Of a DNA stretch of 64,000 bases, positions 8,195 to 17,176 are shown piece by piece. The number at the start of each line of letters is the position of its first letter. The first letter of the stretch is position 1. Both the position numbers and the translations under genes were made by a program. Below the pieces are notes generated by a model, which was not told the DNA's origin, did no database searches, and saw nothing but the letters and a program-made list of their open reading frames with translations. Origin of the DNA: Streptomyces sp. NL15-2K (lineage in GTDB: Bacteria > Actinomycetota > Actinomycetes > Streptomycetales > Streptomycetaceae); contig NZ_CP130630.1 of the NCBI RefSeq assembly GCF_030551255.1, positions 8,865,001 through 8,929,000 of the forward strand. Direction: 5' to 3'.

Positions 8195-8974
8195 GTGTCC
8201 GCTACGCCCGTGTTGGCGTTGCGCGGAGTCTCCAAGCGATTCGGTGCGGTGCAGGCCCTCACCGATGTCGAACTGGAGGTTCACGCCGGAGAAGTCGTCG
8301 CCCTGGTCGGCGACAACGGCGCAGGAAAGTCCACCCTGGTCAAGACGATCGCGGGTGTGCACCCCATCGATGAGGGCGTCATCGAGTGGGAGGGCAAGCC
8401 GGTCAGCATCGACAAGCCGAACGACGCCCAGGGACTGGGCATCGCGACCGTCTACCAGGACCTCGCGCTGTGCGACAACCTCGATGTCGTCGGCAACCTC
8501 TACCTCGGTCGGGAACTGCTGCGCCGCGGCATCATCGACGAGGTGACGATGGAGAAGAACGCCCGCGAGCTGCTGGCCACGCTCTCCATCCGCATCCCGA
8601 GCGTGCGCATCCCGATCGCGAGCCTCTCCGGTGGCCAGCGCCAGGTTGTCGCCATCGCCCGCGCCCTGATCGGTGACCCCAAGGTCGTCATCCTCGACGA
8701 GCCCACCGCCGCCCTGGGCGTCGAGCAGACCGCGCAGGTCCTCGACCTCGTCGAGCGGCTGCGCGAGCGGGACCTCGGCGTCATCCTCATCAGCCACAAC
8801 ATGGCCGACGTCAAGGCGGTCGCGGACACCGTCGCCGTCCTGCGCCTGGGCAAGAACAACGGGTCCTTCTCGGTGAAGGACACCACCCACGAAGAGATCA
8901 TCGCCGCGATCACCGGTGCCACGGACAACGCCGTGACCCGTCGTGCGGGGCGCACCACGGAGGCGGCAAAGTGA
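8195..8974 (+). CDS. xylG: Xylose ABC transporter ATP-binding protein XylG
   Basis: A 259-aa ABC ATPase with Walker A GDNGAGKSTL (near residue 40), signature LSGGQRQ, Walker B VVILDEP and the switch His in ILISHNM. It has a single nucleotide-binding domain, unlike the double-length (about 500 aa) XylG/RbsA of enterobacteria; single-domain forms are usual in Streptomyces. GTG 8195 is chosen because AAGGAG (8180-8185) sits nine bases before it; ATG 8186 directly abuts that site. Its stop overlaps the xylH start (GTGA), so the two are translationally coupled. Confidence 0.85.
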   Translation: MSATPVLALRGVSKRFGAVQALTDVELEVHAGEVVALVGDNGAGKSTLVKTIAGVHPIDEGVIEWEGKPVSIDKPNDAQGLGIATVYQDLALCDNLDVVGNLYLGRELLRRGIIDEVTMEKNARELLATLSIRIPSVRIPIASLSGGQRQVVAIARALIGDPKVVILDEPTAALGVEQTAQVLDLVERLRERDLGVILISHNMADVKAVADTVAVLRLGKNNGSFSVKDTTHEEIIAAITGATDNAVTRRAGRTTEAAK

Positions 8975-10290
8975 GTGACACGTCCAAGACCGTGAAGCAG
9001 GAACCGGAGCCGGTGTCCCAGCAGACCGTCGCCCCGGCGGACGACCCCACGGCCGCACCGGTCACCGTCGTCGACCCGCGTCTGCTGATCCGCGAAGAGG
9101 GCCTGAAGGGCTACTGGACCGAGTTCAAGCGGAAGTTGAAGGGCGGCGAGCTCGGCTCCCTGCCGGTCGTCGTCGGCCTGATCGTCATCTGGACGATCTT
9201 CCAAGTGCAGAACGACCGGTTCCTCAGCGCCGAGAACCTGTCCAACATCAGCTTCTACCTGTCGGCCACCGGCATGCTCGCCATCGGCCTGGTGTTCGTG
9301 CTGCTGCTCGGCGAGATCGACCTGTCCGTCGCCTCCGTCAGCGGCCTCGCGTCCACCCTGTTCGCCGTGTTCGTGGTCAATCACGACATGAACGCCTGGC
9401 TCAGCCTGGTCCTGACCGTCCTGATCGGGGTCGGCGTCGGTACGCTGCACGGCTGGTTCTTCGCCAAGATCGGTGTACCGGCCTTCGTGGTGACGCTGGC
9501 CGGCTTCCTCGGCTGGAACGGCCTGATGCTGTGGCTGCTCGGCTCGACCGGCACCATCAACATCCCGGACACCGGCCCGGTGCACCTCCTCGGGCAGCGC
9601 TCCTTCTTCATGGACCAGGCCATCATCGGCGCCTACCTGCTGGCCGGACTCGGGGTCGCCTCCCTGCTCGCCGGCTCGCTCATCGAGCAGCGCCGCCGCA
9701 AGGCCGCCGGGGTGCCCTTCCGTACCACCGGCGAGATCGCTCTGCGCGTCGGCGCGCTCGCCGTGGCCGCGTTCGTCGCCGCATACGTCCTGAACTCCTC
9801 CGCCGGTGTGTCCAACGCGCTGGTGATCTTCCTCGCCTGCCTGGTGATCGTGGACTTCGTGCTGCGGCGTACGCCGTTCGGCCGCAAGGTGTTCGCGGTC
9901 GGCGGCGGGGTCGAGGCGGCGCGGCGTGCGGGCATCAACGTGTCGCTGGTGCGGATCACCGTGTTCGCCATCGCGGGTGGGTTCGCGGCGATCGGCGGGA
10001 TGTTCTTCGCCGGGCAGACGCAGAGTGCGTCGCTGACGTCGGGCGGCGGCAACACGCTGATGCTGGCGATCGCCGCCGCCGTCATCGGCGGTACGAGCCT
10101 CTTCGGTGGGCGCGGGTCCGTGTGGTCGGCGCTGCTGGGCATGCTGGTGATTCAGTCGATCCAGACGGGTCTTGACCTGCTGAACATGAACACCTCGATC
10201 CAGTACATGATCACCGGCGCGGTGCTGCTGGGTGCGGTCGTCATCGACTCCGTCTCCCGCAAGAGTCAGAAGGCGGCGGGGCGCGCGTAG
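8971..10290 (+). CDS. xylH: Xylose ABC transporter permease XylH
   Basis: A 439-aa multi-pass permease of the CUT2 (BPD_transp_2) family. About 60 cytoplasmic residues precede ten or so hydrophobic segments. The conserved loop GEIDLSVASVSGL lies near residue 113, and the C-terminal part has GRKVFAVGGGVEAARRAGI and GGTSLFGGRGSVW, both typical of ribose/xylose permeases. GTG 8971 overlaps the xylG stop by four bases. A terminator-like hairpin follows at 10330-10359. Confidence 0.88.
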   Translation: MSDTSKTVKQEPEPVSQQTVAPADDPTAAPVTVVDPRLLIREEGLKGYWTEFKRKLKGGELGSLPVVVGLIVIWTIFQVQNDRFLSAENLSNISFYLSATGMLAIGLVFVLLLGEIDLSVASVSGLASTLFAVFVVNHDMNAWLSLVLTVLIGVGVGTLHGWFFAKIGVPAFVVTLAGFLGWNGLMLWLLGSTGTINIPDTGPVHLLGQRSFFMDQAIIGAYLLAGLGVASLLAGSLIEQRRRKAAGVPFRTTGEIALRVGALAVAAFVAAYVLNSSAGVSNALVIFLACLVIVDFVLRRTPFGRKVFAVGGGVEAARRAGINVSLVRITVFAIAGGFAAIGGMFFAGQTQSASLTSGGGNTLMLAIAAAVIGGTSLFGGRGSVWSALLGMLVIQSIQTGLDLLNMNTSIQYMITGAVLLGAVVIDSVSRKSQKAAGRA

Positions 10291-10329
10291 CCCCTTGGCG
10301 TGCTGCGGTTCCGCCCTTTGAAAGAACCC

Positions 10330-10359
10330 GTGCCCGGTACCGATCGCGGTGCCGGGCAC
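10330..10359 (+). terminator. Terminator hairpin after xylH
   Basis: Thirteen-base arms (GTGCCCGGTACCG at 10330-10342, CGGTGCCGGGCAC at 10347-10359) with one G-U pair and a 4-base loop lie 40 bases after the xylH stop and well before dxs. Confidence 0.75.
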
Positions 10360-10502
10360 AGTCATGTCGTAAGTGCGGCCCATCTTGGGTACAGCCGACG
10401 CGTGATGTACGACGCACCGCCCGGGCGCCGTTCGCAAAGGCGGAACATTAGACTCAACAAGCCCGGAAACAGCTCGATCAGCTCTACTGCAAGGAGGCAC
10501 GG

Positions 10503-12431
10503 GTGCCGCTGCTGACCCGCATCAGGGGACCGCGTGATCTGGACCGGCTCAGCCTGGAGCAGCTGGACCAGCTGGCAGAGGAGATCCGGACCTTCCTCGT
10601 CGACGCCGTCTCCAAGACCGGCGGCCACCTCGGCCCCAACCTCGGTGTGGTCGAGCTCACCATCGCCCTGCACAGGGTGTTCGACTCGCCCAAGGACAAG
10701 GTGCTCTGGGACACCGGTCACCAGTCCTACGTGCACAAGCTGCTCACCGGCCGTCAGGACTTCTCCAAGCTGAAGAAGAAGGGCGGCCTGTCCGGCTATC
10801 CCTCGCAGGCCGAGTCCGAGCACGACGTCATCGAGAACAGCCACGCGTCGACGGTCCTGGGGTGGGCCGACGGCATCGCGAAGGCCAACCAGATCCTCGA
10901 ACGCGACGACCACGTGGTCGCCGTGATCGGTGACGGCGCCCTGACCGGCGGTATGGCCTGGGAGGCCCTCAACAACATCGCCGACGCCAAGGACCGCCCG
11001 CTGGTCATCGTCGTCAACGACAACGAGCGGTCGTACGCCCCCACCATCGGCGGCCTCGCGAACCACCTGGCGACCCTGCGCACCACCGACGGCTACGAGC
11101 GGTTCCTCGCCCGGACCAAGGAGGTGCTCGAGCGCACCCCGGTCGTCGGCAGGCCGCTCTACGAGACCCTGCACGGGGCGAAGAAGGGACTGAAGGACTT
11201 CATCGCGCCGCAGGGCATGTTCGAGGACCTCGGCCTGAAGTACGTCGGGCCGATCGACGGCCATGACATCGAGGCCCTGGAGTCGGCGCTCGCGCGCGCC
11301 AAGCGGTTCGGTGGCCCCGTCATCGTGCACTGCCTGACCGAGAAGGGCCGCGGCTACCAGCCCGCCCTCCAGGACGAGGCCGACCGCTTCCACGGCATCG
11401 GCCCCATCCACCCCGACACGGGCCTGCCCATCAAGGCCTCGGGCGCCGACTGGACCTCCGTCTTCGGCGAGGAGATGGTCGAACTCGGCAAGGAGCGCGA
11501 GGACATCGTCGCGATCACCGCGGCGATGCTGCAGCCGGTCGGCCTGAAGAAGTTCGCGGACGCCTTCCCGGACCGCATCTACGACGTCGGCATCGCGGAG
11601 CAGCACGGTGCCGTCTCCGCGGCGGGCCTCGCCACGGGCGGTCTGCATCCGGTCTTCGCCGTGTACGCCACCTTCCTCAACCGTGCCTTCGACCAGGTAC
11701 TGATGGACGTCGCCCTGCACAAGTGCGGTGTGACGTTCGTCCTGGACCGGGCCGGCGTCACCGGCACCGACGGCGCCTCCCACAACGGCATGTGGGACAT
11801 GTCGATCCTCCAGGTCGTGCCGGGGCTCCGGCTGGCCGCGCCGCGCGACGCCGACCAGGTGCGCGCGCAGCTGCGAGAGGCCGTCGAGGTCGACGACGCG
11901 CCCACCGTGGTGCGCTTCTCGAAGGGCGCCGTCGGTCCCGCCGTACCCGCTGTGGGCCGTGTGGGCGGCATGGACGTGCTGCGCGAACCCGGCACCGACA
12001 CCCCCGACGTGCTCCTGGTCTCGGTCGGTGCCCTCGCCCCCATGTGCCTGGAGATCGCCTCCCTCCTCGACAAGCAGGGCATCTCCACCACCGTCGTCGA
12101 CCCCCGCTGGGTCAAGCCCGTCGACGAGGCCATGGCCCCGCTCGCCGAGCGGCACCGCGTGGTCGTCACCGTCGAGGACAACTCCCGTGTCGGCGGCGTC
12201 GGCTCGACGATCGCGCAGGCCCTGCGCGACGCGGGCGTCGACGTCCCGCTGCGCGACTTCGGCATCCCACCGCGCTTCCTCGACCACGCCTCCCGCGCCG
12301 AGGTCATGGCCGAGATCGGGCTCACCGCACCCGACATCGCCCGCCAGGTCACCGGACTGGTCTCCAAGCTGGACGGCCGGTACGGCAGCACGGCCGCCCA
12401 GGTCGACTCGGTGGAGCCCGCGCGCGACTGA
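10503..12431 (+). CDS. dxs: 1-deoxy-D-xylulose-5-phosphate synthase
   Basis: Joins pyruvate and glyceraldehyde 3-phosphate to give DXP, the first step of the non-mevalonate isoprenoid pathway, and also feeds thiamine and pyridoxal synthesis. The protein is 642 aa, normal for DXS. The thiamine diphosphate motif GDGALTGG...NN is near residue 145. The pyrimidine-binding region has [17 protein letters not shown] near 362, followed by [15 protein letters not shown]. The transketolase C-terminal domain follows. GTG 10503 lies five bases after AAGGAGG (10491-10497). It appears monocistronic, with hairpins on both sides. Confidence 0.95.
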   Translation: MPLLTRIRGPRDLDRLSLEQLDQLAEEIRTFLVDAVSKTGGHLGPNLGVVELTIALHRVFDSPKDKVLWDTGHQSYVHKLLTGRQDFSKLKKKGGLSGYPSQAESEHDVIENSHASTVLGWADGIAKANQILERDDHVVAVIGDGALTGGMAWEALNNIADAKDRPLVIVVNDNERSYAPTIGGLANHLATLRTTDGYERFLARTKEVLERTPVVGRPLYETLHGAKKGLKDFIAPQGMFEDLGLKYVGPIDGHDIEALESALARAKRFGGPVIVHCLTEKGRGYQPALQDEADRFHGIGPIHPDTGLPIKASGADWTSVFGEEMVELGKEREDIVAITAAMLQPVGLKKFADAFPDRIYDVGIAEQHGAVSAAGLATGGLHPVFAVYATFLNRAFDQVLMDVALHKCGVTFVLDRAGVTGTDGASHNGMWDMSILQVVPGLRLAAPRDADQVRAQLREAVEVDDAPTVVRFSKGAVGPAVPAVGRVGGMDVLREPGTDTPDVLLVSVGALAPMCLEIASLLDKQGISTTVVDPRWVKPVDEAMAPLAERHRVVVTVEDNSRVGGVGSTIAQALRDAGVDVPLRDFGIPPRFLDHASRAEVMAEIGLTAPDIARQVTGLVSKLDGRYGSTAAQVDSVEPARD

Positions 12432-12459
12432 CGCGACGCGACACGCCGAACAGCATGCC

Positions 12460-12509
12460 CGAACGGGCCGCGTCCCCCACTCTTCACAGTGGCGGACGCG
12501 GCCCGTTCG
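12460..12509 (+). terminator. Terminator hairpin after dxs
   Basis: Perfect 16-base arms (CGAACGGGCCGCGTCC at 12460-12475 and its complement at 12494-12509) with an 18-base loop, 29 bases after the dxs stop. Confidence 0.8.
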
Positions 12510-12589
12510 CGTGAATCCGCCCGCGCCGGGGCATACGGACTACGCCCCCTCTCGATCATGTCGAGGACGACACAGCGTGGGAGGTACCC

Positions 12590-14113
12590 GTGAGCAGCAC
12601 CCTCTTCCGGACGAAGAAGGTCGAGCAGTCCATCCTCGATACCGAGGAACCAGAACACGCGCTCAAGAAATCCTTGTCCGCGCTGGATCTGACCGTCTTC
12701 GGCGTCGGCGTCATCATCGGCACCGGCATCTTCGTCCTCACCGGCACGGTGGCCAAGAACAACGCCGGACCCTCCGTCGCCCTGGCCTTCGCCGCGGCCG
12801 GCGTCGTCTGCGCGCTCGCCGCGCTCTGTTACGCCGAGTTCGCCTCCACGGTCCCGGTGGCCGGCTCCGCCTACACCTTCTCGTACGCCTCCCTCGGTGA
12901 ACTGCCCGCCTGGATCATCGGCTGGGACCTGGTCCTGGAGTTCGCGCTCGGCACGGCGGTGGTCGCCGTCGGCTGGTCCGGCTACATCCAGTCGCTCATG
13001 GACAACGCGGGCTGGGAGATGCCCGCGGCGCTGGGCAGCAGAGAGGGCGCCGACGGCTTCGGCTTCGACATCCTCGCCGCCGCCCTGGTCCTGGTGCTCA
13101 CCGGCATCCTCGTCCTCGGCATGAAGCTGTCCGCGCGGATCACCACGCTCGTCGTCGCCATCAAGGTGACGGTCGTCCTCGTGGTGATCATCGCGGGCGC
13201 CTTCTTCATCAAGGGCGACAACTACGACCCGTTCATCCCGAAGCCGCAGGACGTGCCGCCGGGGGAGAGCCTCCAAGCCCCGCTGATCCAGCTGTTGTTC
13301 GGCTGGGCGCCCTCCAACTTCGGCGTGATGGGCATCTTCACCGCCGCCTCCGTCGTCTTCTTCGCCTTCATCGGCTTCGACGTGGTGGCCACGGCCGCCG
13401 AGGAGACCAGGAACCCGCAGCGCGACATGCCGCGCGGCATCCTCGGCTCCCTCCTCATCTGCACGACCCTGTACGTCGCCGTGTCGATCGTCGTGACCGG
13501 CATGCAGCACTACAGCCAACTGTCCGTCGACGCGCCGCTCGCCGACGCGTTCAAGGCCACCGGGCACCCCTGGTACGCGGGATTCATCAGCTTCGGCGCG
13601 GCGGTCGGCCTGACGACCGTCTGCATGATCCTGCTCCTGGGCCAGACCCGCGTCTTCTTCGCGATGAGCCGCGACGGACTGCTGCCCCGCTTCTTCTCCC
13701 ACGTCCACCCGCGCTTCAAGACCCCGCACCGCCCGACCATCCTGCTCGGCGTGGTCATCGCGATCCTCGCGGGCTTCACCCCGTTGAACGAACTCGCGGC
13801 GCTCGTGAACATCGGCACCCTGTTCGCCTTCGTGGTCGTCGCGATCGGCGTGCTCATCCTCCGCAGGACGCGCCCCGACCTGCACCGGGCCTTCCGCACG
13901 CCGTGGGTGCCGCTCATCCCGATCCTGTCGGTGTGCGCCTCGCTGTGGCTGATGCTGAACCTGCCCGCCGAGACCTGGGTCCGGTTCGGCATCTGGATGG
14001 CGGCCGGCTTCCTCGTCTACTTCCTCTACGGCCGCTCCCACAGCCGCCTCGGCCGGCAGGCGGAGACCACGGTCGGCGACGTGATGAAACCGAAGCCCGG
14101 CGACACCGAGTAA
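12590..14113 (+). CDS. APC-family amino-acid permease
   Basis: A 507-aa integral membrane transporter with about twelve hydrophobic segments. The first helix has FGVGVIIGTGIFVLTG, the APC substrate/ion-site glycine motif. The FIGFDVVATAAEETRNPQRD signature follows near residue 265, characteristic of the cationic amino acid transporter (CAT/YfnA-like) subgroup. GTG 12590 follows GGGAGG at normal spacing. It has its own upstream gap after the dxs terminator and is probably a single-gene unit. The exact amino acid cannot be read from sequence. Confidence 0.85.
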   Translation: MSSTLFRTKKVEQSILDTEEPEHALKKSLSALDLTVFGVGVIIGTGIFVLTGTVAKNNAGPSVALAFAAAGVVCALAALCYAEFASTVPVAGSAYTFSYASLGELPAWIIGWDLVLEFALGTAVVAVGWSGYIQSLMDNAGWEMPAALGSREGADGFGFDILAAALVLVLTGILVLGMKLSARITTLVVAIKVTVVLVVIIAGAFFIKGDNYDPFIPKPQDVPPGESLQAPLIQLLFGWAPSNFGVMGIFTAASVVFFAFIGFDVVATAAEETRNPQRDMPRGILGSLLICTTLYVAVSIVVTGMQHYSQLSVDAPLADAFKATGHPWYAGFISFGAAVGLTTVCMILLLGQTRVFFAMSRDGLLPRFFSHVHPRFKTPHRPTILLGVVIAILAGFTPLNELAALVNIGTLFAFVVVAIGVLILRRTRPDLHRAFRTPWVPLIPILSVCASLWLMLNLPAETWVRFGIWMAAGFLVYFLYGRSHSRLGRQAETTVGDVMKPKPGDTE

Positions 14114-14233
14114 CCGAGAGGATCCCTCACCGGCCCCGTATGTCCCTTTTGTTGGTGAACTGCGAGGCCGGGCAACGTGTCGGAGGGCGGCACCTTGTCA
14201 CCCGGCCCAGCCGACGCCGTCAGTCCGCGCACC

Positions 14234-14605
14234 TCACGGCCGAACGGCCCGCGGCCCCACCACATCCGCTCCCAACTCCCGCACCCGCCCCCGCAGTTCC
14301 CGATCCGCCGTGACGACCAGAACAGGCTGCTCACCCGCACCCGCCACCAGCTCGACCATGTGATCGTCCCCACTCCCCGGCGCCGACTCCACCCGCACCC
14401 CCGGCACCGACTCCACGCCACGCGCCGCCCCCTCGACCACGAGGACGACCTCCACGGGCCCCGCGTGCCCCGGCACACCGTCCACCGCCAGCCGGTCCCG
14501 CAGCCGCTCCGCGGCCCCCCGCCGGTCCCGCCACCAACCGTCAGGTACCGACCCGACGACGTTCGCGGCGTCCACGATCACGAGCAGGGGGGAGTCGTCG
14601 TCCAT
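14234..14605 (-). CDS. Small NYN/PIN-like domain protein
   Basis: A 123-aa protein starting MDDDSPLLVIVDAANVVG. The opening beta strand with an Asp-Ala-Asn triad, a middle VEVVLVVEG strand, and VLVVTADRELRGRVRELGA resemble the NYN/PIN nuclease-like fold (acidic D, N and D residues). No operon partner is obvious. The upstream frame is open beyond this ATG only because of element B's high GC content; ATG 14605 gives the first family-like residues. A nuclease role is inference. Confidence 0.6.
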   Translation of the reverse strand: MDDDSPLLVIVDAANVVGSVPDGWWRDRRGAAERLRDRLAVDGVPGHAGPVEVVLVVEGAARGVESVPGVRVESAPGSGDDHMVELVAGAGEQPVLVVTADRELRGRVRELGADVVGPRAVRP

Positions 14606-14648
14606 ACGGTCAGGGTCCCACGGCCGGTGCGCCGGAGCAGGCCGCCTC

Positions 14649-14883
14649 AGAGCCTGTGTCACATCCCCGGCCGGGCGCCCGCCGCCTGGCACGCACTCCC
14701 CCACTCTCGGCTCCGCTCGAGCGGGGGACCCCCATGCCGCGTTGCCGAAACGCCCACGTGGCTCCTCCCCCACGCTCGAACAACCTCGCGCGGGGGGACC
14801 CCCATCGAGGGCGCTCCGGCGCCTTGCGATCGCACGCACCAGACGACGTGCGCTGATCCGGCCGGGGATGTGACACAGGCTCT
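14649..14883. repeat. Composite inverted-repeat element B
   Basis: A 235-base element bounded by perfect 26-base inverted repeats (14649-14674 and 14858-14883; the left arm begins AGAGCCTGTGTCACATCCCC). Inside, in the same order as element A, are inner type 1 at 14696-14735 (CTCCCCCACTCTCGGCTCCG) and inner type 2 at 14765-14805 (CTCCCCCACGCTCGAACAAC). Its right end reaches into the stop codon of the next gene (14883-15773, minus strand), so it functions as, or has replaced, that gene's terminator. Confidence 0.7.
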
Positions 14884-15773
14884 CAGTCCTCCGTCTTGCC
14901 GTCGAAGCTGGCGAAGTACGCCGCGGCCATGTCCTCCTCGCCATGCCCTTGCGCGGCAGCCCGCTCCAGCCGCGCCGCGCCCGCCGCGGCCACGTCGAGC
15001 CGGACGCCGTACCGCTCGCCCGCCTCCACGATCAGACGGGCGTCCTTGGCGGCCGTGGCCACTCCGAACTGCGCCGGGGACAGCTGGTCGTTGAGGACGA
15101 GCCCGGCCTTCGCCCGCAGGTAGCCCATGTCGAGCGGGCCACCGGCGATGGCGTCGAAGAAGTTCTGCGGATCCACGTCCAGTGCCTTCGACAGCGCCAG
15201 GACCTCGCCGGCCGCGTTGGTGGCGGCGATGACCCAGCTGTTGGCCACCAGCTTCAGCCGGGTCGCGCTGCCGGCCGCGCCGTCCTCGCCGGTCCACACC
15301 GTGCGCGCGCCGACGGCGTCGAGGACGGGCTCGACGGCTCCCCGGTGCTCGCTGGGACCGGCGGCCAGGACGAGCAGCTGTCCCGCCTCGGCGGGCTGCC
15401 GGGTGCCCAGCACCGGCGCGTCGAAGAAGACCAGACCGTGCTCGCGGGCGAAGCCGGCCAGCTCACCGATCGCCTCGATGCCGGCGGTCGTCGACTGCAC
15501 CCACGCGGCGCCGGAGCGCAGCGCGGGCGCGGCCTCACGCATGGCACCCAGGGCGGCCGGACCGTCGTACAGCATGGTCAGGACGATGTCGGCGCCCTGG
15601 ACGGCCTGGGCGGGGGTGTCGGTGATTTCAATGCCGTCGGCGGCGAGGGGTTCGGCCTTGGCGCGGGTGCGGTTCCAGGCGCGGACGGTGTGCCCGGCGC
15701 GGGCGAGGTTGCGGGCCATCGCGGCCCCCATGATCCCGGTGCCCAGGACGCTCACGGTGGGGGTGTCGGTCAT
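14883..15773 (-). CDS. NAD(P)-dependent beta-hydroxyacid dehydrogenase (3-hydroxyisobutyrate dehydrogenase family)
   Basis: A 296-aa oxidoreductase. The Rossmann motif VLGTGIMGAAMARNLARAGH is at residues 9-28, followed by WNRTRAKAEPL, which suits NADP. The substrate loop is VFFDAPVLGTRQPAEAGQL. The catalytic lysine is probably in RLKLVANSW (normally K-x-x-N-N/S), followed by the all-helical C-terminal domain. The substrate could be a hydroxyisobutyrate-like, tartronate-semialdehyde or imine compound; sequence alone does not decide. Its 3' end is fused to the inverted repeat of element B. Upstream are two 22-base direct repeats. Confidence 0.8.
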   Translation of the reverse strand: MTDTPTVSVLGTGIMGAAMARNLARAGHTVRAWNRTRAKAEPLAADGIEITDTPAQAVQGADIVLTMLYDGPAALGAMREAAPALRSGAAWVQSTTAGIEAIGELAGFAREHGLVFFDAPVLGTRQPAEAGQLLVLAAGPSEHRGAVEPVLDAVGARTVWTGEDGAAGSATRLKLVANSWVIAATNAAGEVLALSKALDVDPQNFFDAIAGGPLDMGYLRAKAGLVLNDQLSPAQFGVATAAKDARLIVEAGERYGVRLDVAAAGAARLERAAAQGHGEEDMAAAYFASFDGKTED

Positions 15774-15790
15774 GACGTCGGCTTCCTGTT

Positions 15791-15848
15791 CTCGTACGTC
15801 TTCTCGTACAGCGTCTGATACGGCCGCTCGTACGTCTTCTCGTACAGC
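15791..15848. repeat. Two 22-base direct repeats in a divergent promoter region
   Basis: CTCGTACGTCTTCTCGTACA plus GC occurs at 15791-15812 and 15827-15848, one copy every 36 bases, each carrying a CGTACG palindrome. They lie between the dehydrogenase start (15773, minus) and the propeller-like gene (15926, plus), so they may be operators for one or both. Confidence 0.6.
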
Positions 15849-15925
15849 CTGCCGCTCCGGGCCTCGACGGTGGACAGCCGGGGGTCGGAACGCGCCCCGC
15901 CCTCACCTCTGCTTAAAGTGAACTG

Positions 15926-16942
15926 GTGAACGGCGACTGGCTCATCCGCGGCCGCGACGGCCGGCTCAGTGTGTATCTGCCCGCGGGCGACGCCGTCCTG
16001 TGCCGAGCGGAGTGCGGACCCGGCGGCCCGTGGGACGCGCCCCGTCGCGTGGGCGGCGACCAGAAGCTGCATTCCGTGCTCGCGGTCGGCCAGGGCGCCG
16101 ACGGCTACGCCCATCTGGTCTCCTGGCGGCCCACCGCCCGCGGCGAGTCCGGCCTCGTCCACTCCACGCACTTCCGGCCCCGGCTCGCCGCCCTGGACTG
16201 GAGCCCGATCGGGCACCCCGACAAGAAGGGTGAGCGCACCGGCACGCCCGCCGTCGCGGTCGACGCCCAGGGCCGCGCCCATGTCTTCGTCCGCAACAAG
16301 GGCGGCGGCGTGAGCATGCTCGGCCAGAAGGAGAAGGGCGGCTGGGGCCCGTGGCGCGACCTCAAGGGGCGTGACGTACAGGAGGAGTTGGCGGCCGTGA
16401 CGGGGGAGTCCGGACACGTCGAGCTGTACGCGGCCGTCCCCGGCGGCATCCTGCACTGGCGGCAGGAGAAGCCGGGCGCAGAGCCCGTCCTGGAGGAGGC
16501 GATCGAGGCCCCGGTCCGCCCCGGCACCCTGCACGCCCTCGCCACCTCCCCGGAGAGCACCACCCTCTTCTACACCGACACCTCCGGCGACCTGTGCGCC
16601 TGGCGGCCCGGCGGCAAACCGGTCACCCTGATCGCCTCCGCCGGGCCCGGCCCGGTCTCCGCCGTCCGCTGCGAACTCGACGGCCACGACTGCACGCTGC
16701 TCGCCCAGCGCTCGGAGGGCGGCCGGGTCGCCTTCGCCGCGTACCCCACCGAGCAGGAGTCGGCCGGCGCCTGGTGGACCGAGTCGGGCCCCCAACTCCC
16801 CGCGGACGCCGAGGTGTCCCTGGCGGTGGACGAGGACGACCGGGTGGTCGCGGCCACGCTCTCCCCGGCGAGTGGACAGCTGCTCCTGACCCGCCGCAAG
16901 GACGAGCCGGGCCTGGCGTTGCGGGCCTGGCGGCCGGTCTGA
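15926..16942 (+). CDS. Beta-propeller-like protein of unknown function
   Basis: A 338-aa protein with no signal peptide. It shows repeated short strands with Trp and Gly (for example WLIRGRDGRLSVYL, WGPWRDLKGRDVQEELAAV, GHVELYAAVPGGILHW). This pattern recalls PLL/tectonin-type beta-propellers that bind glycans or other ligands. No catalytic motif is seen. GTG 15926 is the first start in frame after the stop-rich gap. It is divergent from the dehydrogenase. Function is unknown; the propeller fold is an inference from repeat spacing and composition. Confidence 0.6.
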   Translation: MNGDWLIRGRDGRLSVYLPAGDAVLCRAECGPGGPWDAPRRVGGDQKLHSVLAVGQGADGYAHLVSWRPTARGESGLVHSTHFRPRLAALDWSPIGHPDKKGERTGTPAVAVDAQGRAHVFVRNKGGGVSMLGQKEKGGWGPWRDLKGRDVQEELAAVTGESGHVELYAAVPGGILHWRQEKPGAEPVLEEAIEAPVRPGTLHALATSPESTTLFYTDTSGDLCAWRPGGKPVTLIASAGPGPVSAVRCELDGHDCTLLAQRSEGGRVAFAAYPTEQESAGAWWTESGPQLPADAEVSLAVDEDDRVVAATLSPASGQLLLTRRKDEPGLALRAWRPV

Positions 16943-17176
16943 CGCCCGCGCAGCACGCCCCGGTTCCGGGGCGCGTGGCGTATCAGGGACCTGAGACACA
17001 CGAAGGGCATGGAGGGTTGTATGGGCCGATGCGTGACGAGTGGCACTCAGGAAACTTTAAGAAGCTGTGGTTAAAAGGTGAAAATGCTTGCTAGCCTCCC
17101 TGCGTTTGTTCGAATTATCGGGAGACCGATGTAGCACCGGCACCCGGCTGACGCCGGAACGGGGTTGGGACTTGTC

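Noticed and set aside
8500..10500. Very long minus-strand open frame (666 codons) opposite xylG and xylH
   Set aside because: It is antisense to clear ABC transporter genes, is rich in His/Asp/Gln/Arg as expected from complementing GC-rich codons, and has no family features.
11579..14041. 820-codon minus-strand open frame opposite dxs and the permease
   Set aside because: It spans two genuine plus-strand genes and the terminator between them; its composition is typical of a GC-rich shadow frame.
14606..14944. N-terminal extension of the NYN-like protein through element B
   Set aside because: The extension would be translated from the repeat and overlap the stop of the neighbouring gene; family-like sequence starts at the Met at 14605.
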